A DNA stretch of 64,000 nt, taken from positions 1,488,001 to 1,552,000 of the forward strand of contig VXAZ01006807.1 of assembly GCA_013399875.1 (NCBI GenBank). Reading direction: 5' to 3'. Under the pieces are notes generated by a model. It was not told where the DNA came from and did no database searches. It saw only the letters and a list, made by a program, of their open reading frames with translations. Position numbers and translations under genes: made by a program. Positions 1 to 11,717 of this stretch are shown here, piece after piece. Source of the DNA: Gymnorhina tibicen (taxonomy: Eukaryota; Chordata; Aves; Passeriformes; Artamidae). Positions within the stretch are counted from its first letter, which is position 1; each line of letters begins with the position of its first letter.

Positions 1-325
1 GAAAGGTTTTTCCAGCTTCTTGCAATATTCTGTGTGAATCTTTCCTTTCTCACGCAAGCTATGAAAACAATAAGATGGTTTTTGTATAACTATCTGGACA
101 CCTGGTGTTTGTCTAAGTTCTGTTCATGATACACTGGTGAAATGTTACTGAAATGGGTGTTGTAAGACTTTAGCCAATCACCCTAGGGGGTGGGTGATCA
201 CTGACCAATCTCCTTATGTAATTACACATATAAGTGGGCATTTATTTAATTAAATACTTCACTTTCTTGCTGGATACGAGTGGTTTCATTTCTTCATCCC
301 TTGTATACAGCCACAGGGACCTTAT
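1..325 (+). mobile_element. Probable LTR (U3-R part), cut by the window start
   Basis: This stretch has the layout of a retroviral LTR promoter on the plus strand. Two CCAAT boxes lie at 174-178 and 205-209, a TATA-like CATATAAG at 227-234, and an ATTAAA poly(A)-type signal at 249-254. The tail around 255-320 is pyrimidine-rich. The left end lies outside the window and I could not fix the right end, so no terminal dinucleotides or target-site duplication can be checked. No viral coding sequence follows; a CR1 fragment does. It could instead be a unique promoter, but the spacing of the boxes and the repeat-rich setting favour an LTR. The class is not assignable. Confidence 0.45.
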
Positions 326-333
326 AGGGGATT

Positions 334-499
334 GTTGCAACCCCCCTGCCATGGGCAGGGACACCTTCCACTAGGCCAGGTTGCTCAAAGCCCCATCCAA
401 CCTGGCCTTGAACACCTCCAGGGATGGGGCAGCCACAGCTTCTCTGGCCAACCTGTACCAGCGCCTCACCACCCTCACCATAAAGAACAGTTTCTCCTT
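334..499 (-). mobile_element. CR1 LINE fragment
   Basis: Read on the minus strand this matches the 3' part of the avian CR1 consensus as I know it. It contains the 'one-residue-per-line' landmarks of that family: the GAGGGTGGTGAGGC block near 470-480, GATGGGGCTTTGAGCAACCTGG near 380-405, and the GGAAGGTGTCCCTGCCCATGGCAGGGGGG block near 343-373. The octamer-repeat tail that should follow at the left is missing, so the copy is truncated at its 3' end as well as its 5' end. Divergence looks low to moderate. It has no coding capacity. Confidence 0.93.
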
Positions 500-3400
500 T
501 AATTATTTATACAGTTTTTATTTCTATATAAAGACATTTCTGTAAAATATATGACTTAGAAAAGCTTGAGTGAAGTTATGTTGAAAAGTATAGATTCAGA
601 TTCCTTTGCCAACCATCTTGCTTAGGAAATTTTTTCAAAATCAAGACTCATATCTTTCTGAAAAGTATATCATGTGACATGAGATGTGATAATAAACACC
701 TCTAAACAAGCAAACAATAAAATATTCTAGGTCAAGCACAAACTGGAGGTGCAACACAACAATCCTTGAGCATCTTTGATGTCTTCAAAGACCATTTTCT
801 TGCTGAGAGATGTTCAACCACTCTACTGTGGCCCTCTGCTGAAAACAGGGGGTGTATGTCTAGCCCAGAGCTCATCTTAATAAGAGGAACATTATGTATT
901 ACAGGACACATGAAACATATATCATTCATATCTTGTCTGATGTTGAACTTTGCCATGTAGGTAGCCATGTTCTTGCAGCCCTTTCCTACGACCAGATTAT
1001 TGGTACAGATATTTCAGGATGTGGCTGTAGAGACAAACCAAGACTTACACATGGAGAGCAGTGAGCAGACAGCAGCAGCAGTGACAGCCAGCACAGAACA
1101 GCGGTGACCACCAGCCTCCTCTGTTTGTAATTCTGAGAGGCTCTGGTGGTTCATCTCACTGGTGACTATTCTATATCATCATAATATTTAGGAGTGCTGT
1201 TCCTGTATAAGTTGATGTAAAACATGAAAAGAAACCCTTGAAGCAGCTGATGAAACACAATAAATCAGTGTTTGAGAGCATGTCAGAGAGAGGGATTCAG
1301 AGCAGCTCTGTGGCTGTTTTCTCTAAAACAACTCACTGCACAGCTTGAACACACAAATGTCTTGGCAGAAATTATCTTAGGGACATTAAACTGGAAAGTG
1401 TGGTGACCACTGAGGTGATTTGTGACGGCAGACAAAACTTTCTACATCTGCTCTCAAATTCAATGAAAAATTAAATTCATTGCTAATTCTCCGTTTTTAA
1501 CTACTGGTCTAATCTATTTTATCTTAAGTGCCCATGTGAACTGTGTTTGAATGGTGTTATAATGCATGATATGTTAATCCTGCATTTATTTTTAATTTAA
1601 CTAATGATGGTTGATTGTTATTAAAAAAAGGAATTTTAGTTTGTAGGTGGTATTATTTGTTACCTTGTGAATCCAGGTCAGAGGTTTTCAATTTTATTTT
1701 TTTTCTATTTGTGACCTTCCTTTTCTTTCTGTTTGCAGCATCATATGTTGTGAACTGCTTTTCTCAGTCAGCTTCTGTGAAGCTCTTAGAAGTGCACTGG
1801 CAGCCTCCAAGAATGCCCAGGAAGCAGGTTGGATACCTCTGGTCATATTTTCCTTCTTGTAATCATGTAGTGTGGCTGTATCTCCTTTTCAGAACAAACG
1901 AATAAAAACAATAAAAAAAAAGACTCGTGGCCTTTGCTATTTTTTAAAAAAATTAACTCCAAGGCTTTTAAAATTCATGTAATGACACTGACATTTTCCC
2001 TCTGCTTCCAGAATGCTTATTTTGGAAACAGGTAACTGCTGGTGCAAATAGGTGCAGAATTTTGGAATCTAAATATCTGGGTATGCATTGACTTTTGAAG
2101 TCCTGGTGTTTATTTAGAGAAATGTAGTTCTGTTTAACATTATAAAAATCTCATCTGCTGCCCATAATGCACCCTGTTACCTGCTGTCTGCTATATACCA
2201 ATAGTTACCTGCTCCTATGACCAAGTTATTATAAATGTCTCCTGGCAAGGCAACAACACAAATTGTTTTTTGAACATGAGTTTCTGTTCTTCCTCTTGTA
2301 GTCATGGGATGGGATCCATCACCTTCTACACTGGACTCAGAAAACTGGACATATGTCTTAGCTAGTTTTTATAGTCTTTACAGATGAGTATGAAGACAAT
2401 GCTTTCAGAATTTTGTCTCTTTTGTTTTCTTGTTTATAAAGATGTGGGATTCTGTTGTGAATTCCACCTGTTGGTTTTGCTGTGCCTTAAATCAAATCTC
2501 CCCTGCTAGGGGAGGATTTCCAAGTCCTTGCCTGGATTTTCTCTTAATTAAGGACATCCAGCCTTCTCTGCTTTCAGATAGTTTATTAAGTCTTATCAGA
2601 AAAGTTAAAAGTACAGCAGAGGGATGTGAATACTGAGGAAACTGTGCAGAATGCCACCGAAATCAAGATAACACGGTGTTTTTAAAGCTAAACAATCCAA
2701 TCAGTGTTTGAAATGACTTTTCACTTTTCTACCAATATTCAACAAATGTTTACAATACGTCCACAGGAACGCAGATATCTTTATCCAATCACTTTAAAAA
2801 ATTTTGCCGCATTAAATGGAGTAGTAAAAAGAAGAACAAGAAGGTTTGAGAACAACAACAATCCTCCATTTTGGAGTTTTTGGTTTTTATCTATTTGCTA
2901 CTTTAAGAAACCCAACACATTTATATTTTCACCCTGTGTAACCTTATATAATATTCTATCATCTAGTTCACACCGCAGTGTGCTCATATTCTTCCCAGAG
3001 AGTTGGCAGCTTTCTCCATGGACGGAGGTCAAAACCAGCATGGTCCAGGGGGTTAAAATTCCTTAAAACAGGCAGAGAAATATTCCCTGCACTCTGGACT
3101 CCCACATAAAGGGAATATGGAATGAATTAATTTAGGTGTAGATATCATGTCTAGATTTAATGGATGCTTATCTAACATAGTTTGTTTGCAAACCAATTTC
3201 TACCTTAGTTAATACCCAATTTCATTTTTGAGCTTTTCTGAAACCTTTTTCCCCCTAAACTCACTGATTTCAGAGCAGAAAATATCATAAATTCTCAGCT
3301 TTTGTTCTTGATTGAATTTGAAAAAATTAAAACTTTTTCTCTGGGAAAACTTTCTGCCCAAAGTTTCAAATAATGATAACTTCTTTCAGTAGAATTTTTT

Positions 3401-3866
3401 TGAAAAAAATTGCTTTTCCCATTTTTGAAATGTACACTATGAAAGATGACAAACTGCTAAACCTAGGTTTTATTAAAATGTGAGATGTTAAACTAGAACA
3501 TAACAGCATTGTTGGAGTAAGAACTCCCCAAGATTCAGGCCCAGAAGAGAATCTGGGTACAGGGATTGAATTAGGGCCTATGGACAAGCTGAGATACATG
3601 ATGCCATACTGAAGAGAAGTAGAAAAATAGAATTTTAGCTTTTGGTAGAAAAATAAGCTAAGTGCCTTAAGTTTTAAAAGCTGCAGAAAAGAGACCTTGC
3701 ATGTGGTTTCTACTGCAGCAGTCTTGTTTTTCACAGAATTTCTCTACTTTAGAAAAACATAGATGGAACTATATTGCTCACATTTTTTAGATAAAGTGTC
3801 TACATAAACAGAGAATATTGACAGAAGCAAAATATGCAAATCTGAGTAATTCCTATGTAAGGCTTA
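500..3866. other. Unique AT-rich DNA without a recognised gene
   Basis: The stretch contains only short frames (up to about 120 codons, for example the plus frame at 2704-3066) with no family resemblance and low-complexity, hydrophobic AT-driven composition. The only structure that stands out is a strong splice-acceptor-like sequence near 1700-1738, followed by a short open frame and a poly(A)-type signal; it has its own entry. A small hairpin sits near 2499-2515. No further repeat family was recognised. Confidence 0.6.
1739..1915 (+). other. Candidate terminal exon, speculative
   Basis: A long pyrimidine tract (about 1687-1733) leads to TTTGCAG ending at 1738, a textbook 3' splice site. In the frame starting at 1740 there are 40 open codons, including ALRSALAASKNAQEAG, with a stop at 1860-1862. 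AATAAA motifs follow at 1901-1906 and 1910-1915, and then an A-run. Acceptor, open frame, stop and poly(A) signal in this order would suit a last coding exon. However, I recognise no protein, and AT-rich vertebrate DNA produces such combinations by chance. The poly(A) signal next to a genomic A-run could also mark an old retrocopy. Transcript data or cross-species conservation would settle it. Confidence 0.15.
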
Positions 3867-4192
3867 TGTAAAATTACAACTGTTAGAATTAGAACAGGAT
3901 AGGTTAAAAAAGAAAAGCTAGAGTCGTGTACCTCTTCTATTGGATAATTAACAAATATAGTGGGGGTCTCTGCAAGTTTGGTAGCCTCCATCTTGAACTG
4001 CTACAACTGAGACACCTTGCTGTTTGCTGTATCTGCCGCCGCTGCTGCTGCTTGGCTTTCGCGTTTACCCCTTTGAACTCAGCCTTCAGAACACTATGGA
4101 ACTACAATAAACAACTTCAGCAGAACAGTGGCTCTCTCTGCTCTTTGGCCCCGGCCAGTTTCGGGGGGTCCCCCGTTGGAGGTCAGCACACA
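3867..4192 (+). mobile_element. Probable solo LTR, about 326 bp
   Basis: The right half is clearly LTR-like. It has a short GC-rich block with CTG/CCG triplets (4031-4055), AATAAA at 4106-4111, and then a GC-rich U5-like tail ending GGTCAGCACACA at 4192. A start at TGTAAAATTAC (3867) gives a TG...CA element. The flanking pentamers are GCTTA (3862-3866) and GCATA (4193-4197), which match at 4 of 5 bases and would be an imperfect target-site duplication. No primer-binding site or viral gene follows, so it would be a solo LTR. The 3' end is fairly firm; the 5' end is a hypothesis. Confidence 0.62.
4106..4111 (+). promoter_or_regulatory. LTR poly(A) signal
   Basis: This is a canonical AATAAA hexamer about 80 bp before the proposed LTR end, the usual place near the R/U5 boundary. 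It supports plus-strand orientation for the LTR at 3867-4192. Confidence 0.6.
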
Positions 4193-4462
4193 GCATAAAT
4201 TCAGAAAGCAAGAAAGGTAAAATTAAGAGCAGGGAGAGACAAATGTTCCCTGTGATTATGTTTCAGTGCCTTCCTGCATTGCACAGTGCCCTCACCTCTC
4301 CTCAAGCTGTCCTGACACCTCTGAAGGGGGCTGCATTCTGGGTCACTTCCTTGTCGCCTCTGATTAAATGTTGGCATCTGTAATGAAGACGTAAACATTT
4401 CTGCAGCCACCACTGTCTGCTCTCTTTCTTGTAAGTTCAGTTCTAACCAATGGCACTGAAGA

Positions 4463-4615
4463 TAGAATCACAGAATCACAGAATCATAGAATCATAGCAT
4501 CATTAAGGTGGAAAAAGACCTCTAACATCAACCTAGTACCACCACCATCATGTTTTGCCATTAAACCATGTCTTCAAATGCTGCATCCAGATTTTTTTTA
4601 ACTCTTCCAGGAAAA
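4463..4615 (-). mobile_element. CR1 LINE 3' end with octamer tail
   Basis: On the minus strand the element ends in about four copies of the ATTCTATG/ATTCTGTG octamer (4463-4500), the diagnostic CR1 3' tail. Inward of the tail come AGAGGTCTTTTTCCACC (4510-4526) and then the block around the GGTGGTGGTACTAGGTTGATG landmark (4528-4548), as in CR1 3' untranslated regions. The copy fades into unique sequence after about 4615. It is a short, moderately diverged, 5'-truncated copy with no open frame. Confidence 0.9.
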
Positions 4616-7558
4616 AAGATAGATCTTACTTACTATTCATTTGAACTGATCTGATCCTTCCAGAAATACTGTAGTTTTCTCTAACTACAGTCCTGTTAAT
4701 TCTTAATAGGGAGTCCAGCTCTGTGAAAAATGAAAAGACTATAACTTTATTATTAACTGTGAAGACCATACTTTCTACTTTTAAAAATTCTGTTTTGTCA
4801 TATTACAGATGTTAAAAGCCTAAACGTGGATGGAGAGAGCTTAGCAGTAAATAAATGTGCTACAAAATCATAAGTTGTTAAGATGATATTGTGCTCATGA
4901 CCATATACACTCACAATGTAGGCAGACACAAAACTTGTGCAAAATGTTTATTACTCTGGGACAGCTGTTTTCCGTAGAAAAACTAATGCATACTATTTTA
5001 AAATTAACCTCTTGGCTGCATGGCTGAAAAGATAATGATGATATGACCATATGATAGTATGTTGTGAAATCTTCTGCTTTTCCACTTATAAGAATTTTCG
5101 TGTATTTTCATGGAATTACTTTGCTCCTCAAAAAGTGGCTTTTATAACATTCTTTTTTGCTTTTACAAAATCCAGGGATATCTAGCAAGTTTCTTCTCAA
5201 TAGCATGTGATTAGTTTACTTTTGTCCTTTTTTTTTCTGTTTTTTCCTGTCACCTCATCTTATTTCCTCACTCTGCTGTTCTGAGGAGAGAGAAGGCAGG
5301 GGATCGAATTAGTGCATGAAGGTAACTCCTCACATGAACCAGAAATATGCCATAATTCTAAAAGGAAAACAGCCGAGAAAGAATAAATCTTGTTTTAATG
5401 TGCCTAAGCTTGTATTAAAAAATACAAATGTACTGTATGCATATGAAATTTTTGATTAAAATGTCTCTCACCAGTCTGTCTCTTTAATTAAATAAAACCT
5501 TCTTGGTATTAATCAAAGCATAAAGAATTTATGCCCCAAATCCAGATTAATTAAAAGCCCAGAAGCTTGAAGAACAGACTGTGTATAAATACTAAAATAA
5601 ATCAATCTAAACATAATATTTATGTATTGGGGCTGTGTATTCCAAAAATATAAATAATTCCAGAAAGTGATTTATGGCAGATTCACTGTGGAAATACATT
5701 GCTTATTAGGATATATTTAAACATGAAGATAAGCAAACAGTTTGATTTACAAATTTTCTTTTTAAAACACTTAGTTTTTAATTATAGCTCTATTGGAACA
5801 CTTTCTGATGAACAAATCATTAGAAATGTGCTCTTTAGTCTTCCACTTTAGTAAAAACAAAGGCTGAAAAGCATCTTCTGTAGCCTTGTGGATTTCACAA
5901 AGTCATTTAAAAAAAACCAATATTTATCTTTCTGCGAACAATAGAGCAGAAGTATCTTCAATACTTCTGGTTCTATTAGTAACAAGATTTAGTTTTGGAA
6001 GAAAAATATTTTGATTTTTGCCTAAAATTGAAGTCTAGGTCAGAAAATGTCCATGAAAGTATTGTGAGAGCTCTTTGAAAGAAGGGAGGTGATACTGGGG
6101 CTCAAAAGGAGCCTTTTATAAGCCACTAATGAAGAAATGAATGAGAAAGCAGAGAGCATTCAAGGGAGTTCCTAATCCCTGTCAGTTCCTAATCTGTCCC
6201 AGAATTAACTGTAACTTTCTAAATAAGAAAAGTTTGCCTTGGCATTGGCATTACAACCCCCTTCCTTTACTTCACAGCTGTGGATCTGATTTTCAGGATC
6301 TATCACGTCTCAGAGTGGAGATACAGAAATTCTCAGTTCCATATGAACATTCAGCTTTGAGCCTTATACCAAAAAGCAGTAATCAGGAGACTGTGTTCTT
6401 CCAAGGTTGGAGAGAAAGGTCACAGTGGATGTTCCAGTCTCATTCCATCATTAACTATAATAGCCTGAAGAGCTCATAACTCATGAAGCTGCAGAGATTA
6501 TGTTCACACATTTACCTAATCCACTAAGTAACAAGTTGATGCAAAGTGCCAGTTTACAAGATAAATGGACTACTGTCTCCACTGATACAAAAGATATTGA
6601 ATACTCTGCCCAAAGGGTTGACTGATGCCTGCAGTGACTGCACAATAGTAATTTCTATGCAATTGCAAAATAATGCAAATTGTTCTTTCAATTGCCAGCA
6701 CTTCTTATAGCAACAATGGCTGCCAGATACCACAGCTGTGAAGACAATGCTTGTCATTGCTATAGCTGTCAAATACCAGATTTAACACCTGTTTGCTAAT
6801 TTTCAAAATGCACAACATGGACCACAAGATAATGGCCTTACTTGGAATGGGATAGGAGTGCAAACCTTTGAAACAGAAAGTTATCTATCTTGAAGACATG
6901 CACTTTCCTGCTGAGGTCATCTCTTTTTTTAGTGACTCTTCCCTCCATACTGCAGGTTTTTAAAATGATATTTTTTTTCCCAAACAAACAGGTCTTCTTT
7001 TCAATGTGTTTTATATGAGGAGATTAAAAAACCTGACCCAAGCCTTTGCCGGTTGTTTGCCATTCAGGTAACCTACCTGAAAGTCCTAATTTTTGACATC
7101 TGCACAAAACAGCTGGTAATGAGTGTTTGGGTTCTACAAGTCTCTAGTTTTTAATCTTTTGCATTAGACTTGTTAATAAGGATAGATGGAAACCAGGTGA
7201 GGCAGTGGCTGAGAGAGCTTTTGGAAGACACAATTGCTTCAACTATTGTTTTAAGCTTTTCTTTACCTTATTTTTTTTTATCCTCCTGCACAGTTTGTCC
7301 TTCTTGCAGCTGTCAGTTGCAGCTACGTGGAGAATCTTCAGCTTTTACATTTTCTTCACTATTTGCAAGTCTAAATGAATACATGGAGAAACTGGAGAAA
7401 CTCCAGGATTAGATTTTTTTTAAAATGAAAATTCTGAGCATTCAGATTGAAGCAGCTGAGCTGAAATGTGTTAACATGCACTGTTTAATCTCTTCAGAAC
7501 TGTGATCTAATGATGTCTGGAAGCCAGGGCTGCTTATGTTTTGGTTCTGGCTCTAAAA
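4616..7558. other. Unique AT-rich DNA without a recognised gene
   Basis: Frames here reach at most 112 codons (plus 6141-6479) and resemble no protein I know. The block at about 5380-5720 is unusually rich in ATTAAT/TTAATTA words and is listed separately as a candidate conserved non-coding element. Short T-runs occur near 5228-5237. No LTR, LINE or RNA gene was seen. Confidence 0.55.
5380..5720. promoter_or_regulatory. Candidate conserved non-coding element
   Basis: This unique, repeat-free block contains several homeodomain-type TAAT words (TTTAATTAAAT near 5482, TTAATCAA near 5509, GATTAATTAAAA near 5547) and octamer-like AT-rich motifs, with no open frame. That composition is typical of vertebrate developmental enhancers, but it is also common in AT-rich DNA. 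The call is inference from texture alone; I could not align it to another genome. Confidence 0.2.
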
Positions 7559-7671
7559 CAGAATCAGAGAATCAGAGAATGGTTTGGGTTGGAAGGAACC
7601 TTAAAGATCATCTTGTTCTAACCTGCCTGCCATGGACTAGGACACCTTCCACTAGACCAGGATAATATTGA
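7559..7671 (-). mobile_element. CR1 LINE 3' fragment
   Basis: Read on the minus strand this is the 3' terminal part of CR1. The GGAAGGTGTCC block (7641-7651), CATGGCAGGCAGG (7622-7634), AAGATGATCTTTAAGGTTCC (7597-7616) and CCAACCCAAACCATTCTCTG (7573-7592) lead to degenerate octamer repeats at 7559-7580. It is truncated at about 7671 and has no coding capacity. Confidence 0.92.
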
Positions 7672-9165
7672 CTTAGTATGAAACACACAGGGAAGTTGTT
7701 CTGGATCTGTCTACACTGCACACTGCAGCACAGAGCAGAGGTGCCCAGACACAGCTGAGTACTGGAAGTCACAGTGGTGTGGAGCACTAGTTCACTCTGC
7801 AGAGATTATGTGTATTCTGCATCAACCCATTTTTAAACATTGCATGGCAAAACAATCATGTCTGACCTCCCAAGAACAGACTAACGACAGCATGATAGTT
7901 AATGTCAGTACATAAAAGGGAGTACAGTATAAAATGATATTTGTTTCATTTTACTTGTTTTGACATGTCAAACTTTCACAAAACCCATCCAGGACTAGCA
8001 ATGAGTTAGCTAATCTGGTTTTGGTTATTAATCTGTAGATTAGAACCTGCTTTGCAATGAAAAATATTAAGAAAACTTTAAAAAGAAAAAAATCATACCA
8101 AAGCTTTCTACAACAATGGAAACAGAAAAATTCTGAGGCAGCTTAGTGTTTTGTTTTTTCTGTAGCAGAGGGTTGGGACCTCCTAAGACCAAATAAATAT
8201 TAAACACATTAGGGAAAAAAAGCATTTCTAACTAATGAACTAAGGAACAATTACATTAAATACTGAATGTATGGGTAAGTTTGAAATCCCAAGATAAATA
8301 TCAGGATATTATAACATGAAATAACATTATAAATATTAATAAGTCACTAAGTGTTTTTGACCCAAATTTCTCATTTCATTGTACATGTATTGCTTACATC
8401 GAGTATATTGAGCCATTTAACCAACATATTTAGAAAAAACTCTTACATATCTTGTAAAATGTTACTGAACAACATTCAGCCAAAGATATTTTAGCCCAGT
8501 ATTTTTCTAAATGATTTGGAAGTTCTGAAGTGGATGAAAAACCGTGGCTTTTTCCACATATTCTTCTAGTACACAACTCTTACTCTGGAACTTCATGGTA
8601 CAGCCTTTCGTGTTTAATAACCTGGAGTGGACAGTACTGTTGTGGATTTTTCCATCACTTTTTAATACTCATCCTCCACGGGCAACTTCATAGCTCAGCT
8701 AAACTCTCTTTAGTTTAGTCTCAGCCTACCACATTCTAGTTCCACTTGACAGATCCTGTACATTGAATTGGAAGAGGCAATACTATTCTTCCTTATTTGC
8801 TCCAGCCGTGACACTTCTGCTCTTACAAAGCTCCTCCAGATTGAAGAATCCCAGTTTTCTTCACCAGCTATGTCATCTCATGCCTCTGACTGTCCTTGCC
8901 TTCCTTCTCTCTACCTTTTCATGTTTTACCACATTCTGAGAGAGAAAAACTGCAACTACATGCAGAATTAATTCAAGGAACATATAAAATCATGTCATTC
9001 ACATAGATTAGGAATAAAATCATAATATTTAAGAAGCATCTTTCCTGAGATCATATGCTTGCCCTCTATTCCTCATCCTGTTTAAATACAGAGAAAACTA
9101 ATTTTTAAAATCTTGATATTAATACTAAAGATCATATAAACTTACCTTGGGGTTTTTGTATCACG

Positions 9166-9205
9166 TGTATCATCATGTATCATTTTGTATCATCATGTAT
9201 CATGT
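9166..9205. repeat. 20-bp direct repeat, two copies
   Basis: Two adjacent copies of TGTATCATCATGTATCATTT lie at 9166-9185 and 9186-9205 and differ at one base at the end. Each is itself built from ATCATGTATC-like half units, so the tract probably grew by slippage from a shorter word. No function is implied. Confidence 0.9.
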
Positions 9206-10863
9206 GACTGTGTAGAAATGGAACTCTATTTCCATTCCATGAACAGTTAGATTCAACAGAGAAATTAGCAGTGTAACTTTAGCAGTGTGCAGAAGGAACT
9301 GCAGTGGTGCTAACCTTGGGTTTCATTGCTAAAACAAGTCCTCCAGATGTGTTAGGTCTGAAGCATGGTGTGTGTGGGGAAAGGATGAACCTTCACAAGT
9401 TCACTCCAGCATTTGCAGTGGATCATGGACGGTAACACTATTTCTCATGACTGTTCTTTGGAACATGGAGATTGTCCACAATCATAATGACATGTTTGCT
9501 GTTCTCAATTTCCCACAGACAATTTCCTCAAAACTGTGAGTCCTTCCATCACATGTTATATTGTGGGAGTTTTTTTTAAGTTAAAATTTGTATCAGGCAG
9601 GGTCCTGGTTAATATGATGCAAAGAGGTTCTTTTCATCTTTGGTGTACTGACCAAATTATTTTAGTTAAACCCATAAAATCCCACTGATTTCAAAAGGGC
9701 TGCTTAGGTAGTAGTGAGCAGAGTTTAGTTCAATTTTTAGAGGAGCTGATACAGGAATGCCACATGTGCTGAAATCTGAAATATGAGTGATAGAGTGTAG
9801 ATAGCACTTCAAATACTGCCTCACTGTCACAAATGGAATTGTGATCTCCTCTGTCGTTCTCTGAGGCATTCTTAGCAAGGTTATTACTACTGCAGGTATC
9901 ACGAGATGTTTCTATTTATTCATTTTGAGTATTTCTCTGCCAGGGGCCAGATTATGAATTGTCCTTGTGTAGCTACACTCTGGGATAAAGAAAAAAGGTT
10001 TCCAAAGTGAAATTAATGACCATAATTTTTCTTTTCATAATATCTTCTTATTTCTAGTTATACAGTGAGAGAATACATAAGCTTTTTGAAAGGGAAAAAA
10101 AAGAGAAAAGTAACGACAACCATATTCTTGATAGTGTTCCAAGTCATTTTTTACCTGAAAAACAATTTTTATCATTATTTTATTCTCTGTATTACTTCTT
10201 TAATTTGCTTCACTGTGATCAGTATAAAGCCAAGAACAGATTGCTATTCCTTGTCATTAACAAAATTATCAAGTAATTGTTTCATTTTTATGAAACTGTA
10301 CTTTCTTGATATTTATACTTGATACCCTTACAGCCAGCATTATCTGCCTGTATATATTTTCATGTCTCACTCATCATTATGGGGTCGTAATCCTATAGAC
10401 TTGACAACATGCTATTCAAACATTACTCCAGCATCTTATTTTGAATTTGCTGTGTGGGAATGTGAAGACATAACACCCTGAAGTTATCATAGTCCTTTGA
10501 AAATGTCCATCACCTTGATGGGAGCCAACAATTTAATCTCAGATGAAGGGAATCTTTTTGGCAGGTTGCTTTTGCAATAGCTCATCTGTTTTACAGTTTT
10601 GCTGTCTAGAAAACTGTAACTTGCCTCCAGTCTGGAACATATGAAACCACAACTATGGGACCATTCCAGTTATAAACGTCTACATGTCTGTGGTCTGATT
10701 TTCAGGGGAATAGAGCACCGACAGTTCCAGCTGGGAACCCATCACTAAACCAAGCACAAAACCCCCAAGGACAGATGCCATCCCTTCCTCCCTTTCAGGA
10801 AAGGGATGCTGCTCTAAGCTCCTGTACTTCTTTTGGCCAAGCTAAGTGCCCGAGCTAAACCAA

Positions 10864-10894
10864 ATAACAGGTCCATAACAGGTCCATAACAGGT
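10864..10894. repeat. 11-bp tandem repeat, about 2.8 copies
   Basis: ATAACAGGTCC is repeated head to tail at 10864-10874 and 10875-10885, with a partial third copy to about 10894. It is a small tandem duplication in otherwise unique DNA. Confidence 0.9.
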
Positions 10895-11082
10895 AGGCAA
10901 AGTTTACAAAGCTGCTTAGACCCTGCTGTGACTGGATCTGGTTTAGCTTGGGCAAAGTGGTAATAGTTCCCAGAAGGATGAAGTGGTGACAATAGTCCCA
11001 GTAGGGAGTGCAGCAAGGCACCTGCAGCACTGGGTGTCAGGAGAGGAAGCACATCCTTATAGTTAAGAGATGATTGTGGTAG

Positions 11083-11087
11083 TACTG
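11083..11087. repeat. Target-site duplication TACTG, left copy
   Basis: TACTG directly precedes the TG end of the LTR at 11088 and is repeated exactly at 11718-11722. Confidence 0.85.
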
Positions 11088-11717
11088 TGCCTTGGGGTGA
11101 TTTTATGATAATACTGTATTCCCCTATCGTCTGCTTTATGCCCAGAAATGGGTCCTGTAGCTTTAAGCTGGGCCCGGGGGGAGCGGTGGGAGCCAGGGGA
11201 ATTCCTCAGTGCAGTTTGTGTTCAAGCACACACACTCCCCCGGTTTTACTCGCTTTGTGGCGGAGAGTTAGTTACATTCTTTGCTTTTAGGTAGCTTGTT
11301 AGCTGAGGCAAGAAGTTTTCTCAGGACTGCATACAGCAATCCTCCAGTAACTTCTGTAGCTTCTACTGGAACTGTTCGGCTCAGCTGTGATCCGAGAACC
11401 AGATCATTGGGTGCCGCAGACCGGCAGGGAGGCTGTGGGGACCCCGCATCCCGGCCCCGGACATGCGGAGCCAGCTACAGAAAGACCTCTGAATCCACCA
11501 CCAGCTTCCTCCACATCGAGGAGGTTTAATATCTAACATTATTCAGTTTTTCCCCATGCCCTGCGGGCACTCTGTTTGTTAAATAAACAGGTTTTTTCAC
11601 TTTCATCCAAGAAATTCCTTTTGTATTGCTGGGGGAGGGAGTGCCAAAACCTGTCTTCTTTAGAGGAGATGTTCATTCCAGAACATCTTCCTCCTAAACT
11701 TCTCTCAAGCCAAGACA
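11088..11717 (+). mobile_element. Complete solo LTR, 630 bp, 5-bp target duplication
   Basis: The element starts TGCCTTGG and ends CCAAGACA; these ends are inverted repeats matching at 7 of 8 bases. Identical TACTG pentamers flank it (11083-11087, 11718-11722). The orientation is plus, because AATAAA at 11582-11587 sits about 130 bp before the end, and a T-rich stretch and a conserved-looking U5 follow. A GC- and CpG-rich block lies at about 11390-11480. There is no primer-binding site, gag, pol or env next to either end, so homologous recombination between two LTRs has removed the provirus body. A 5-bp duplication suits an ERVL-type or some class I avian elements; the family name is not certain. 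The open frame at 11281-11529 is inside the LTR and is not a gene. Confidence 0.9.
11582..11587 (+). promoter_or_regulatory. LTR poly(A) signal
   Basis: AATAAA within the solo LTR is placed as expected for the end of R. It sets the element's orientation as plus. Confidence 0.75.

Larger units (their letters stand above)
7672..11082. other. Unique DNA with two short tandem repeats
   Basis: No gene was recognised; frames are 85 codons or less. Two local duplications are the only clear structure: a 20-bp direct repeat at 9166-9205 and an 11-bp repeat at 10864-10894. The last 300 bp before the LTR is somewhat richer in G and C, but has no long frame and no recognised family. Confidence 0.55.
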
